56,125 bases of DNA from an uncultured Mediterraneibacter sp. (GTDB taxonomy: Bacteria > Bacillota > Clostridia > Lachnospirales > Lachnospiraceae), in the NCBI GenBank assembly GCA_944384505.1, contig CALWTQ010000016.1, positions 1 through 56,125 on the forward strand, given 5' to 3'. Shown one piece after another: positions 25,162-35,167 of the stretch; the first letter of the stretch is position 1; each line of letters starts with the position of its first letter. A program made the position numbers and the translations under genes. Under the pieces are notes generated by a model that made no database searches, had not been told where the DNA came from, and was given only the letters and a program-made list of their open reading frames with translations.

Positions 25162-25653
25162 ATGATTTCAATGTTACGTGTTGACGACCGCCTGATACAC
25201 GGTCAGGTGGCAGTGATGTGGTCCAAGCAGCTTGCTGTGACGAGAATCATTGTGGCAAACGATACGATCGCGGCCAATGAACTACAGGCAGGAGCTCTTA
25301 AGATGGCGGCTCCGGCAGGGATAAAGGCGGCAATCCTTCCGGTCGTAAAGGCGCAGGGGATCATAAATGATCCGCGTTCCGCAAGCATGAAGATTCTGGT
25401 TATCTCCAATAATCCGCAGGATTTAAGAGACGTCCTGAAAGGAATAGGAGAAAAACCGGTACTCAACATTGCAAACTACGGACGTATCGGAGGAAATCTT
25501 GCCGACAAGAAAAAGATCACGGAGACGGTGTATCTGACACCGGAGGATGAAAAGACAGTCAGAGAGATCCATGATATGGGGATAGAGATCATCTATCAGC
25601 CTCTGCCGAGTGATCCGAGAGAAGATTTTATGAAACTGATGGAGGGAAAATAA
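25162..25653 (+). CDS. PTS mannose-family EIIB component
   Basis: This 163-residue protein starts at ATG 25162, about 9 nt after GGGAGGG. Its active-site His13 is in VDDRLIHGQV, followed by VMWSKQLAVTRIIVANDTIA and the AIL...KIL pattern of the family. It receives phosphate from EIIA His11 and gives it to the incoming sugar. The next gene starts 2 bases after its stop codon. Confidence 0.94.
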   Translation: MISMLRVDDRLIHGQVAVMWSKQLAVTRIIVANDTIAANELQAGALKMAAPAGIKAAILPVVKAQGIINDPRSASMKILVISNNPQDLRDVLKGIGEKPVLNIANYGRIGGNLADKKKITETVYLTPEDEKTVREIHDMGIEIIYQPLPSDPREDFMKLMEGK

Positions 25654-25654
25654 T

Positions 25655-26530
25655 ATGCTGATGAATGCTTTGATCGTAGGCTTTGTGCTTGCGTTTGCTA
25701 AATTTATTGACTGGTGGGGCAATACGATGCTCTCCAGACCGATCTTTATCGTTGCTTTGCTGGGAGCTCTGCTCGGACATCCGACAGAGGGGATTATCCT
25801 TGCAGCCCAGCTTGAACTTGTATTTCTCGGAAATGTAAGCCTGGGCGGTGTCATGCCGACAGACTTTACAATGGGAGCTATTTTTGGCGGCGCATTCGCG
25901 ATGCTGTTAGGTGAGGATCTGGCAACGGCGGTTATGCTTGCCGTACCGCTTGCGGCTCTGGGAACACTGCTTTACTCCGCAATGAAAGTCGTTGTTACTG
26001 CACTTGTTCCGAAGTTCGAGCAGCTCACAAGAAACAAAAAGCTTGGATCCTTTAAAGCTCTGTGGATTGCGCAGTTTGCGATGTTCCATATCTGTTATTT
26101 TCTTCTCGGATTTCTCTGTGTACTGTTGGGAACCGATGTAATCCAGGCTTTTGTCGAGGTTATCCCCGACTGGGTACAGGCATCTATGACTGTTGCGTCT
26201 ACAATGCTTCCGGCACTCGGAATGGCGCTCCTTATGAAATCACTCTGGAGCAAAGAAGTATGTCCGTACTATTTCCTCGGATTTGGTCTGGGCGCGTTCT
26301 TCCTCTATAATGCAACGACAGCAGGAACAATCACGGAAGCTGCACAAGATGCGGCAATCCAGCTTACGACAACAACGACGAAGATTCTTTCCCTTACACA
26401 GATCGCATTTCTGGGGGCGATTATTGCAGCCCTTGTGATTTTCAGTGAACTCAGAAAGATCAAAGAAAAAGAGAGCATGAAGATTGCAGCAAAAACTATG
26501 GATGAAAGTGAGGACTTTTTCAATGACTGA
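25655..26530 (+). CDS. PTS mannose-family EIIC component
   Basis: This 291-residue polytopic membrane protein forms the sugar channel with EIID. It contains several transmembrane helices and family motifs such as LEMVFLG-like AAQLELVFLGNVSLGGVMP and GEDLATAVMLAVPLAALG. The C-terminal 25 residues are charged and cytosolic. It overlaps EIID by 8 bp. Homologues of this type are found in amino-sugar and glycosaminoglycan-disaccharide PTS of Firmicutes. Confidence 0.92.
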   Translation: MLMNALIVGFVLAFAKFIDWWGNTMLSRPIFIVALLGALLGHPTEGIILAAQLELVFLGNVSLGGVMPTDFTMGAIFGGAFAMLLGEDLATAVMLAVPLAALGTLLYSAMKVVVTALVPKFEQLTRNKKLGSFKALWIAQFAMFHICYFLLGFLCVLLGTDVIQAFVEVIPDWVQASMTVASTMLPALGMALLMKSLWSKEVCPYYFLGFGLGAFFLYNATTAGTITEAAQDAAIQLTTTTTKILSLTQIAFLGAIIAALVIFSELRKIKEKESMKIAAKTMDESEDFFND

Positions 26531-27395
26531 TGTTAATACAGTAGCAGCTCCCGCGTCAGGCGGTCTGAAGAAAAAACTGAACCGTGAGCAGAAAAAACTT
26601 GTATGGTCCGTATTCTGGAGGACTATGTGGCTGATGTTCTGTACCTCTTACACAAAACAGCAGGGTATAACATTCAGCTGGGTGCTTATTCCGTATCTGG
26701 AGAAGATCTACGGAAAAGAAACTGATGAATTCTACAATGCAATGGCAAGACATCAGGGATTCTTTAATACAACACCAGGTGTGTCACCATTTATCTTTTC
26801 TCTGGTCGTTGCTATGGAGGAAGAGAGAAAGGCTTGTCTGGATGCAGGAAAACCGTTCGATGACGAAACAATCGAATCGATTAAGGTTGCTCTTATGGGA
26901 CCCTTCGCAGGAATCGGTGATTCAGTGTACTCAGGAGTTCTGCGTATTGTGGCGACAGGTGTGGCTCTGGGATTTTCGCAGGCAGGATCATGGCTCGGAC
27001 CAATCCTTTTTGCCGTCGTCTATAATGTGCCGAATGTGCTGATCCGTTATTTCTGTGCTACATACGGTTTGAAACTCGGAAGCACATATATTGCAAAGAT
27101 GCTGGAATCCGGCACAATCAAAGCTTTTACAAAAGGATTTTCCGTGCTCGGCCTTACAATGATCGGCGCTATGACAGCACAGTATGTAAGCTTTAAGACA
27201 ACTCTTGTTGCTGATCTCGGCGGTACGACTTTCAATCTGCAGAGTGTACTGGACCAGATCCTTCCGGGACTGCTCCCGTTGGCACTGACGCTCGGAGCGT
27301 TTGCTTATCTGCGTAAGAAGAACAGACCAATGCGTGTACTTGTATTCATGTTTGTGATCTCTGTGGTACTTACAGTTCTGGGGATCTGCGGATAA
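26523..27395 (+). CDS. PTS mannose-family EIID component
   Basis: This 290-residue membrane protein starts at ATG 26523. Family motifs: WRTMWLMFCTSYTKQQGITF, HQGFFNTTPGVSPFIFSLVV, MGPFAGIGDSVYSGVLRIVA and GLPLALTLG-like LLPLALTLGAFAYL. It completes the permease with EIIC. A GC-rich hairpin lies after it. Confidence 0.94.
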   Translation: MTDVNTVAAPASGGLKKKLNREQKKLVWSVFWRTMWLMFCTSYTKQQGITFSWVLIPYLEKIYGKETDEFYNAMARHQGFFNTTPGVSPFIFSLVVAMEEERKACLDAGKPFDDETIESIKVALMGPFAGIGDSVYSGVLRIVATGVALGFSQAGSWLGPILFAVVYNVPNVLIRYFCATYGLKLGSTYIAKMLESGTIKAFTKGFSVLGLTMIGAMTAQYVSFKTTLVADLGGTTFNLQSVLDQILPGLLPLALTLGAFAYLRKKNRPMRVLVFMFVISVVLTVLGICG

Positions 27396-27406
27396 TATTC
27401 CGGTTT

Positions 27407-27451
27407 GGGCGGAGAAGAGGCGGTACTGTTGGTTCCGCGGCTTCCCCGCCC
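27407..27451 (+). terminator. GC-rich hairpin after the PTS block
   Basis: GGGCGGAGAAG pairs with CTTCCCCGCCC (one A-C mismatch), with an inner GCGG/CCGC stem. The sequence CATTTTTTAC follows about 10 nt later, too far for a classic T-run. It may be a partial terminator or processing site between EIID and the downstream genes. Confidence 0.5.
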
Positions 27452-27484
27452 TTTCCTTATCATTTTTTACAGGGAGGTATTATC

Positions 27485-28120
27485 ATGATTCATCCGATCT
27501 TTATCATTGTGCTGATCCTGCTGATCGTCCTGATCTCTGCCCTTGCAAATGCATGGATCAGAAAACGGGTGTTCAGCCGGACCTACTCGGCGCTTATGAC
27601 GAGAAATTACCCGTTGTTTTTCCAGGAAGTGGACTCAAAAGGCATGATGTCCATGTTTTCAGAGTATGTGCGCGACAGTCTGAAACTTACCGCCTATATG
27701 GAGCAGCAGGATACAAAAAATGTGACCGAGACATTCAACAGGATGATGAAGAACCGGATCAGTGATGCGCAGAAAGGTGATCTGCTAATCCGCGGATTCC
27801 GATACTATATGGTGCAGAAAGATCCGAAAAAAGTGCGTACCATTACAGAAAAGATGGAGGAAGTATTAAGCGAAGAGATTGCGGCGAAATACCGGAGACA
27901 TTACGATATCATATTCGGGAAGTCGGACGCATACATTGCGGAACTTGAAAAGGAAGTGCCGCTCCATCAGAAGCGGATGAAAGGATATCTTCAGTATCTC
28001 CTTGCAAGATCATACAGGAATGCGGGAAGAGAGAAAGACTGTCTGCCGCTCCTTAAAGAGGCGGCAGCAGAATATCATGTGACACCCGGCCGGCTGGATG
28101 AGACAGTGCAGGTACTGTAA
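27485..28120 (+). CDS. Membrane-anchored protein of unknown function in the sugar operon
   Basis: This 211-residue protein has one N-terminal transmembrane segment (IFIIVLILLIVLISALANAW, about 4-23) and a helical cytosolic part with repeated Lys/Arg/Glu. The C-terminal region (YLQYLLARSYRNAGREKDCL, PLLKEAAAEYHVTP) has a TPR-like character. The start is preceded by GGGAGG. It lies between the PTS genes and GH88, so it is probably part of the uptake/degradation operon. I do not recognise the family. Confidence 0.75.
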   Translation: MIHPIFIIVLILLIVLISALANAWIRKRVFSRTYSALMTRNYPLFFQEVDSKGMMSMFSEYVRDSLKLTAYMEQQDTKNVTETFNRMMKNRISDAQKGDLLIRGFRYYMVQKDPKKVRTITEKMEEVLSEEIAAKYRRHYDIIFGKSDAYIAELEKEVPLHQKRMKGYLQYLLARSYRNAGREKDCLPLLKEAAAEYHVTPGRLDETVQVL

Positions 28121-28200
28121 TCACGCGGCATAATGACGGGGCAGGTGCAGCATGATGGCTGCGCCGGACAGAAAAAGCAGAGTAAGAAAAGGAGACAGGC

Positions 28201-29337
28201 ATGTTAGAGTTGTTAAAAGAATCAGATAAAAAATGGATTACAGAAACTTATGGCAAGATCCGGGCGAAAATGTCGGCAGAGTGTGACCGGATCGGAAGCA
28301 GGATTCCCTATATTGCCGAGAACGGCGTATATAAAGAAGACAAGGCCGAGACAGATATCATCTGGTGGACCAACGGATTTTGGCCGGGGTTGCTCTGGCA
28401 GATGTACCATGCCGAAGGAGATGAAAAATACCGCGCGGCAGCCCGCGAAGTTGAGGAAAAGCTGGACCGGGCCTTTGATATCTATACCGGTCTCCACCAT
28501 GACGTAGGGTTTATGTGGCTCCATTCTGCTGTGGCTGATTACCGCCTGACAGGGGATGAGCGCTCAAAAGCGCGTGCCCTTCACGCGGCTCATCTGCTGG
28601 CAGGAAGATATAATCCCAGAGGAAAGTTTATCCGTTCTTGGAACAGGGACCGCTCCGGCTGGGTGATCGTAGACAGTATGATGAACATCCCTCTTCTTTA
28701 CTGGGCGCGGGATGTGCTGGGAGATCCGAGGTTTGAATATGTTGCCATGGATCACGCGGACACTGTGATGAAATATACGGTCCGGGAAGACGGATCCTGC
28801 AACCATATTATCGTACTGAATCCGGAAAACGGTGAGCTTATGGAGACGCCCGGAGGACAGGGATATGCTTCCGGTTCTTCATGGTCCAGAGGACAGTCAT
28901 GGGCAATATACGGATTCGTGCTCAGCTATGCGCACACCGGAAAAGAAGAGTATCTGGATACTGCAAAAAGAGTAGCAAATTACTTTATCGCGCAGACGGA
29001 CCGGACAGATCATGTGGCGCTGATCGACTTCAGAGCTCCCAAAGAACCTGTGTACTGGGATTCTACAGCCGGGGTCTGCGCTGCCTGCGGGATGTTGGAG
29101 ATAGCAAAACACGTGCCTGATCTGGAAAAAGAATTCTATCTGGAATCAGCCCTGAAGATACTCAAAGCGACGGACGAGAAGTTTTGCAACTGGGATCCGG
29201 ATTTTGATTCCATCGTGCAGATGGGATCCGGCGCATACCACAGCGAGAACGACAGACATATGCCGATCATATACGGAGACTACTTCTTTATTGAGGCAGT
29301 GTTAAGACTGCTGGATAAAGATTTCCTGATCTGGTAG
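28201..29337 (+). CDS. GH88 unsaturated glucuronyl hydrolase
   Basis: This 378-residue cytosolic enzyme of glycoside hydrolase family 88 hydrates the double bond of the unsaturated uronic acid left by polysaccharide lyases. Motifs: WWTNGFWPGLLWQMYH, LHHDVGFMW with Asp101, SWNRDRSGWVIVDSMMNIPL with Asp158, GYASGSSWSRGQSWAIYGF and WDSTAG. The two Asp fit the catalytic pair of the family. There is no signal peptide. Association with a mannose-family PTS is known for hyaluronan/chondroitin disaccharide uptake in Gram-positive bacteria, so a glycosaminoglycan-like or pectic disaccharide is a plausible substrate. Confidence 0.92.
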   Translation: MLELLKESDKKWITETYGKIRAKMSAECDRIGSRIPYIAENGVYKEDKAETDIIWWTNGFWPGLLWQMYHAEGDEKYRAAAREVEEKLDRAFDIYTGLHHDVGFMWLHSAVADYRLTGDERSKARALHAAHLLAGRYNPRGKFIRSWNRDRSGWVIVDSMMNIPLLYWARDVLGDPRFEYVAMDHADTVMKYTVREDGSCNHIIVLNPENGELMETPGGQGYASGSSWSRGQSWAIYGFVLSYAHTGKEEYLDTAKRVANYFIAQTDRTDHVALIDFRAPKEPVYWDSTAGVCAACGMLEIAKHVPDLEKEFYLESALKILKATDEKFCNWDPDFDSIVQMGSGAYHSENDRHMPIIYGDYFFIEAVLRLLDKDFLIW

Positions 29338-29386
29338 AAGATTCCCGGGGAAACCAAACATTAAGATGAGGGAAGGGAGAACTAGA

Positions 29387-30208
29387 ATGGACGTAAAACT
29401 TCTCTGCCTGGACATTGACGGAACCATACTGGACAGCAGAAAAGAACTTACTGACAGGACGAGGCAGGCAGTGGTCTTTGTCCGGGAGAGGGGGGTGAAG
29501 GTATTCCTCGCTTCCGGACGGTCGCTGCCGGGGCTTAAGGAGCTGCTGGACCGGCTGGATCTGGCAAAGAACTGTATCTGTATGAACGGAGCGCTGGTCT
29601 ATGCGGATGGAAAAGAGATTCGCCGGTCAGGGCTTGCGCCTGATATGGTGGAAGAGATCCTTGAGACTGCGGCCAAATATGATAGTCAGGTGTTTTTCGC
29701 AGGAGTTGATTTTAACCTGACCAATAAGCCGTTGGAAGGGAAAATGGCAGATGCAGTCAGGAAGGGCAGTCTGCGGGGAGATTATATCATCCGTACCAAC
29801 CCTTCGGAATTTCGGGCGGAAGTAGAAAGGCTGGAAGGTCAGATCCTTAAGGCTGGTGTCAAAGAACTGGAGGAGAGTAATTTCCAAAGGATGCGAGAGG
29901 ATCTGGAAGCATTCGGAAATCTTCATATTGCGAAGTCCGATACGCATTTTGTGGATATTAATTCTGCGAGCTGTACAAAATGGCTCGGCGTAAAGGCAGC
30001 AGCGGACTATCTGGGTATTCCCATATGTGATGTAATGTGTATCGGTGACAATGAAAATGATAAAGAGATGATCGCAAAGGCAGGAATCGGTGTTGCTATG
30101 GGAAATGCCGATCCCTGCGTGAAAAGAGTGGCATATTATGTGACCGGTACCAACGATGAAGACGGGGCGGCCGATGCGATTCATTATTTTTTATATGGGG
30201 TGCAATAA
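29387..30208 (+). CDS. Cof-type HAD-superfamily hydrolase
   Basis: This 273-residue haloacid dehalogenase-type phosphatase starts at ATG 29387. Motif I CLDIDGTILDS has nucleophile Asp9 and Asp11, motif II LASGRSLPG, and motif IV GDNENDKEMIAKAGIGVAMG. The C2b cap is typical of Cof/sugar-phosphatase members. In this operon it may dephosphorylate a PTS-derived sugar phosphate. Its TAA directly abuts the next ATG. Confidence 0.92.
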   Translation: MDVKLLCLDIDGTILDSRKELTDRTRQAVVFVRERGVKVFLASGRSLPGLKELLDRLDLAKNCICMNGALVYADGKEIRRSGLAPDMVEEILETAAKYDSQVFFAGVDFNLTNKPLEGKMADAVRKGSLRGDYIIRTNPSEFRAEVERLEGQILKAGVKELEESNFQRMREDLEAFGNLHIAKSDTHFVDINSASCTKWLGVKAAADYLGIPICDVMCIGDNENDKEMIAKAGIGVAMGNADPCVKRVAYYVTGTNDEDGAADAIHYFLYGVQ

Positions 30209-31375
30209 ATGGAAAGAGATGGGAAGAGAGAATATCGTGTCACGGAGTACGGCGTAGAGGCTGGCAGGAAAGAACTGCAGACGGAGGCTGTACAGGATGT
30301 AATTGAAATATGCAGGAAGAGCGGGGGAGGAAGGATTATTTTCCCAAAGGGAGAGTACTATATCGGGAGCATCCGCCTGTATTCGGATATGGAACTGCAC
30401 CTCGAGAGCGGAGCAAAAGTATACGGAAGCGAAAATTACAGTGATTACAGTGATTTTCATGTGCCGTCTACGCTGGGGTACCTGAATGACGAACACTATA
30501 TCAGACTGTGGAATCTTCCGAAATATTATATTTATGGGATCATTTGTGCTTTTGGGGAGAAAAATGTATCTGTCACAGGAGAAGAAGATTCATGGATAGA
30601 CGGGCAGGACTGCAGGGATTCAAACGGAGAAGAGCATTTCCGCGGACCTATGGGGATTATTCTGAGCGGCTGTGAAAACGTACGGCTTGAAGGGTATACA
30701 TTCATAAACAGTGCGAACTGGTCTCATCAGCTGGACAGCTGCCGTAATGTATCAGTCAGGGGCATCACGGTATTGGCAGGACATGACGGTCTCGATTTGC
30801 ATCATTGTACGGATATTCGGGTGAAGGACAGCAGATTTGAGACAGGAGATGACTGTTTCGCGGGATATGACGTGGAGAATCTGGTTGTGGAAAATTGTTA
30901 TATCAATACAGCCTGTAATGCGATGCGCCTCGGAGGATACAATATTGTATTTGACAGGTGTATGTTTGAGGGACCGGGACATTATCCCCATATTTCAGAG
31001 AATACATATGATACTCATGCAGTGTTTAAATATTATGCGATCCGTCCGGATACCATACGGCATGACGGTGGCAGCATCAGAATTGAGAATTCTGTGATCT
31101 CAGATGTGCGGACTTTATTTTCCTATCAGTACGGGAAGGAAGAATTGATGCAGAATAACCGGCCGCTCCGGGATATCAAACTGAAAAACGTGAGTATTTC
31201 GGGAGTGAAGAATAAATCGGTTTTTAAGGGGAACGGTGAACCCTGCCGGATTATACTGGAGAATATAACACTTACAGGTTTCAGCTCTCCGGATGAGCTG
31301 CTGGTAACAGATGAATCTGTAGAGATTGAAGTTAGAAATATGATATACGTTCAGGAGAAGGAAGACAATGCATGA
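30209..31375 (+). CDS. GH28-type polygalacturonase-like beta-helix hydrolase
   Basis: This 388-residue protein has the right-handed beta-helix pattern of glycoside hydrolase family 28: YGVEAGRKELQTEAVQDVIE and GGGRIIFPKGEYYIGSIRL at the N-terminus, then GHDGLDLHHC (Asp193, Asp196) and FETGDDCFAG (Asp214, Asp215), which could supply the acidic catalytic groups. It lacks a signal peptide, so it should act on imported oligosaccharides, not on polymers. Exact substrate is unknown; galacturonic, xylogalacturonic or related linkages are typical for GH28. The last codons overlap the next gene by 8 bp. Confidence 0.85.
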   Translation: MERDGKREYRVTEYGVEAGRKELQTEAVQDVIEICRKSGGGRIIFPKGEYYIGSIRLYSDMELHLESGAKVYGSENYSDYSDFHVPSTLGYLNDEHYIRLWNLPKYYIYGIICAFGEKNVSVTGEEDSWIDGQDCRDSNGEEHFRGPMGIILSGCENVRLEGYTFINSANWSHQLDSCRNVSVRGITVLAGHDGLDLHHCTDIRVKDSRFETGDDCFAGYDVENLVVENCYINTACNAMRLGGYNIVFDRCMFEGPGHYPHISENTYDTHAVFKYYAIRPDTIRHDGGSIRIENSVISDVRTLFSYQYGKEELMQNNRPLRDIKLKNVSISGVKNKSVFKGNGEPCRIILENITLTGFSSPDELLVTDESVEIEVRNMIYVQEKEDNA

Positions 31376-33470
31376 AATAATATCTCAGTATCGGATGGGG
31401 GATATGCGGATTATTTATCAGAAAGGAAAAAACAGAAAAGGATACGAATGTGTCGGGATGCTGCTGGTACCGGACGGAATGGATATGATTTCCGAAAAGT
31501 GTGCCGATATTGAACCGCTGATACAGATCAAACTGATCGGGGATGATTATCCTTTTAACTATTCCCAGGGAAGATCCATGCGGTTCTCGGGAACCGTAAC
31601 CCGAATGGAGTATGCAGGACAGCACGTGGAGGAAACGGACGGGGAAAAAAGGATCATTACATACCTTTCTGACAGGCGAGGCATTCAATATGAGCATCAT
31701 GTCATATTTGGCTGTGAAGATCAGGCTCTGAGAGTCTTCAGTAAAATATGGAATCAAAGCGATCGGAACATATCACTGGAAATGTTCAGCAGTTTCACAT
31801 TGGGTGGAATTACACCGTTTGAAAAAGGTGTGGCTGCGGACACAATGTATCTTTATCAGATCAGGAGTACATGGGCTAATGAAGGGAGAGTGGTAAGCTG
31901 TCCGGTAGAGGAATATCAGCTGGAGCCGTCCTGGAAGCCTTCCGGTGCAAACGGGATCCGTTTTGGTCAGGTGGGAAGTATGCCGAACAGAGAATACTTC
32001 CCATTTACCGGAATTGAGGATAAAAAGAACAAGGTATGCTGGGGAGCTCAGCTGACTGTGGGAAGTTCATGGCAGATGGAAGCATACCGTATTGATGACG
32101 CATTATCTGTTTCAGGAGGAATTGCTGACAGGGAAAAGGGACACTGGATCAAAAACCTTGAACTAGGAGAATGTTTTGAGGCTCCGGAAGCGATCGTTTC
32201 TGTATGCGCGGGAGATATCGATGAACTCTGCCAGCGAATCACCGGAACAATACAGAATCATCTCTCCATCCAACCTGAAGAAAAAGAACTGCCTGTAATT
32301 TTTAATGAGTTCTGTACCACCTGGGGCAATCCTGAAGATAAACTGCTCAGGAAGCTTGCAGACACCGCGGCTCCCATGGGAGTAAAGTATTTCGTTATCG
32401 ATGCGGGATGGTACAAGAAAAGTACAGAAGAGAACGCAAACTGGAGTATTGAACACGGGGACTGGAAATACAATCCCAGCCTTTTTCCACAGGGAATCAA
32501 AAAACTGGTTGATTACATTCATGCAAGGGGTATGAAGGCAGGCATCTGGTTTGAGCCAGAGGACTGCGGAAGGGCTTCGGAGATGTTCGGACGAGAGGAT
32601 ATGCTCTTTTCCCGTGACGGCTATCCGATCACGGCTGGCAACAGAAGATTCCTGAATATGCTGAAACCGGAAGTGTGGGACTATCTGGACGAAAGGGTTT
32701 TGGGCTTCCTGAAAGAAAATGGATTTGATTATATAAAAATTGATTATAATGACAATCTGGGAATAGGCCCGGAGGGTGGAGAATCTTTCGGGGCAGCTTT
32801 GTACGAGAGTGTGCAGGCTACTCAGGAGTATTTCAGAAGACTGAAAAATAAAATACCGGGTCTTCTGATCGAAAACTGTTCGGCAGGGGGACACCGTCTG
32901 ACCGCATCTTTTCTCCGGTTATCAGATATGTCGTCATTTTCAGATGCCCATGAGTCACTGAATATCCCGCTGATCGCGGCGAATATGCACAGGATGATCC
33001 CTGTATGCCAAAGTCAGATCTGGGCGGTAATCCAGCCGGAATTCCCGGATGCCCTGATCTATTACAAACTGAGCAGTGCGTTCCTCGGAAGGATGTGTAT
33101 TTCCGGAAAGATCCATGAGCTTTCGGAACATCAGAAAAATCTTGTTGCCCATGCCATAGAGTTATACAGAGACGCGGTGGGTATTATCAGGGATGGCAGG
33201 AGCAGTATTGAGACATTTGCCGGTCAAAGCTATAAAGAACCGAAAGGATGGCAGATCGTCAGACGGACATGGGAAGACAAAGAACTGATCATTGTGCACA
33301 CGTTTGATGACTGCCCCGGTGAATATGAACTGGATGTGCCGGGGTACGATCTGCAGTGGAGCCTGAAAAGAGATGATATCGCTGTCAGCATCTCCGGCGG
33401 GAAAATGCGCCTGCGCGGAATAAAAGCATTTGACGGTATCGTATGCTGTATGAAGAAGAGTTTGTTTTAG
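31368..33470 (+). CDS. GH36-type alpha-galactosidase-like enzyme (first copy)
   Basis: This 700-residue cytosolic enzyme has the clan GH-D layout: an N-terminal beta-sandwich (about 1-305), a TIM barrel (about 310-610) and a C-terminal beta domain. Motifs: FVIDAGWY, GMKAGIWFEPED, FDYIKIDYND with nucleophile Asp459, ENCSAGGHR and MSSFSDAHE with likely acid/base Asp526. The 67-residue spacing fits GH36. It differs from the second GH36 gene in this operon (KWDMNR type), so specificity may differ, for example another alpha-galactoside or alpha-GalNAc linkage. Confidence 0.85.
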   Translation: MHEIISQYRMGDMRIIYQKGKNRKGYECVGMLLVPDGMDMISEKCADIEPLIQIKLIGDDYPFNYSQGRSMRFSGTVTRMEYAGQHVEETDGEKRIITYLSDRRGIQYEHHVIFGCEDQALRVFSKIWNQSDRNISLEMFSSFTLGGITPFEKGVAADTMYLYQIRSTWANEGRVVSCPVEEYQLEPSWKPSGANGIRFGQVGSMPNREYFPFTGIEDKKNKVCWGAQLTVGSSWQMEAYRIDDALSVSGGIADREKGHWIKNLELGECFEAPEAIVSVCAGDIDELCQRITGTIQNHLSIQPEEKELPVIFNEFCTTWGNPEDKLLRKLADTAAPMGVKYFVIDAGWYKKSTEENANWSIEHGDWKYNPSLFPQGIKKLVDYIHARGMKAGIWFEPEDCGRASEMFGREDMLFSRDGYPITAGNRRFLNMLKPEVWDYLDERVLGFLKENGFDYIKIDYNDNLGIGPEGGESFGAALYESVQATQEYFRRLKNKIPGLLIENCSAGGHRLTASFLRLSDMSSFSDAHESLNIPLIAANMHRMIPVCQSQIWAVIQPEFPDALIYYKLSSAFLGRMCISGKIHELSEHQKNLVAHAIELYRDAVGIIRDGRSSIETFAGQSYKEPKGWQIVRRTWEDKELIIVHTFDDCPGEYELDVPGYDLQWSLKRDDIAVSISGGKMRLRGIKAFDGIVCCMKKSLF

Positions 33471-33481
33471 GAGGGAAAAGA

Positions 33482-35167
33482 ATGGCAAAGGTAACAAATC
33501 CAATCCTGCAGGGATTCCACCCGGATCCGTGTATCTGCAGGGCTAAGGGGAAATATTATCTGATCACATCTACATTTGAGTGGTATCCAGGTATATCTCT
33601 GTACGAATCGGATGATCTGGTACACTGGAGCTCAAGAGGCGGGATCCTTCACGGAATTAATTTAAGGGGGATACCGGATTCAGCGGGAGTGTGGGCACCG
33701 GCGCTTACATATGACGGGGAACGCTTTTATCTCATGTATACGATAGCAAAACAGATTGACGGATATTTCAAAGATGTAGAAAATTATGTTATTACTTCGG
33801 AGAAGATCGAGGGGCCGTGGAGTGAGCCGGTCTTTGTAAATGCGTCCGGTTTTGATCCTGCCATGTATCATGAGGCCGGAAGGCACTATGTAGTCAATCC
33901 GATGTGGGATCCGCGTCCTTTGGACGGACACAGGAAATTCAACGGGCTGATCCTGCAGGAATTTGATTTTGAAAAAGGTATGATCGGGAAATCAGAAGTG
34001 ATCTTTCCCGGAAGTCCACGGGGAGGATGCGAAGGTCCTCATCTTCTGAAAAAGGACGGATGGTACTATCTTCTCACAGCGGTCGGAGGAACGGGCAGGC
34101 ATCATTCAATTACGGTGGCGCGTTCGGAAAATTTATGGGGGCCATATGAAGTATCACCATATGATCCTCTGATCACTGCATGGGAGAAAGACACAAAGCT
34201 CAAAAAATCCGGACACGGAAATTTCGTGGAGACGCCGGATGGCAGGTGGTACATGGTCCATCTGTGCGGAAGGTATCTGGACCGTGCGGATGTGTGTCCG
34301 CTGGGGCGGGAGACAGCGATGCAGGAAATCGAGTGGATCGATGGATGGCCGAGGATGATACAGGGAGACGATACGCCTGCGGATACGGTGGAGATCCCGG
34401 ATGTGGCAGTCGCAGAAATCAACTCGGGAAATACGGGTGAAGGATGTGAAAAAGAGGGAGAAGAAAAACATATCAGGGAAGCGGGCGCAGACTATGAGAT
34501 TGACTTTGCAGCGGAAGGCAGACGCAGTTTAGACGGAGATCGAAGTAAAGCGCACGGGACTTTATTTACAGAGCAGCTTTATGGGGATGAGTGGCTGGCG
34601 CTGCGAGAGGATATTGGCGGAAAGATACGAATTTCTACAGCAGGTCTTCACTTGACGGGAGGAGATTCGCTTACGTCTCTTTTTGATCAGTCGCTTCTGG
34701 CCAGAAGATGGACGGCGTTTGCATTTACAGCGGAGACGGAAGTTGTCTTCTATCCGTACCATTATCTTCAGACTGCGGGACTGACCTGTTATTACAATAC
34801 GAAGGTATTCTATTATCTGAATATCGGATTTGATGAGAAAACGGGAAAACGGGTGATCAGTATCCTGAAAAATGACAATATGGATTTTTGGGCGCTTCCG
34901 GAGAGCGAAGCTGTTACGATTGAAAATCAGACAGAACGGATCCGGCTTAAGGCAGAAGTACGGCAGGAAAAGCTTACGTTTTATTATGCTCTGGACGACG
35001 GGGCGTATGTGCAGATCGGGCCGGTTATGGACGCTTCGATCCTGAGCGATGAACACGCCTCGGGATGGGCCTATACTGGAGCAACAGTCGGGATTACGGC
35101 GGCAGATAATTTCAACAAAGACACGGAAGCGCTGTTTACATATTTCCGGCAGAGGGATGACGTATGA
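33482..35167 (+). CDS. GH43 beta-xylosidase/alpha-L-arabinofuranosidase
   Basis: This 561-residue cytosolic protein starts at ATG 33482 after GGAGGG. The five-bladed propeller carries the base Asp15 (GFHPDPCIC), the modulator Asp125 (GFDPAMYHE) and the acid Glu184 (GGCEGPHLLKKDGWYYLL). A linker rich in charged residues (about 310-355) and a C-terminal beta-sandwich (GH43_C2-like, about 360-560) follow, as in intracellular GH43 xylosidases of this length. It overlaps the last gene by 4 bp. It probably removes xylose or arabinose side residues. Confidence 0.9.
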   Translation: MAKVTNPILQGFHPDPCICRAKGKYYLITSTFEWYPGISLYESDDLVHWSSRGGILHGINLRGIPDSAGVWAPALTYDGERFYLMYTIAKQIDGYFKDVENYVITSEKIEGPWSEPVFVNASGFDPAMYHEAGRHYVVNPMWDPRPLDGHRKFNGLILQEFDFEKGMIGKSEVIFPGSPRGGCEGPHLLKKDGWYYLLTAVGGTGRHHSITVARSENLWGPYEVSPYDPLITAWEKDTKLKKSGHGNFVETPDGRWYMVHLCGRYLDRADVCPLGRETAMQEIEWIDGWPRMIQGDDTPADTVEIPDVAVAEINSGNTGEGCEKEGEEKHIREAGADYEIDFAAEGRRSLDGDRSKAHGTLFTEQLYGDEWLALREDIGGKIRISTAGLHLTGGDSLTSLFDQSLLARRWTAFAFTAETEVVFYPYHYLQTAGLTCYYNTKVFYYLNIGFDEKTGKRVISILKNDNMDFWALPESEAVTIENQTERIRLKAEVRQEKLTFYYALDDGAYVQIGPVMDASILSDEHASGWAYTGATVGITAADNFNKDTEALFTYFRQRDDV

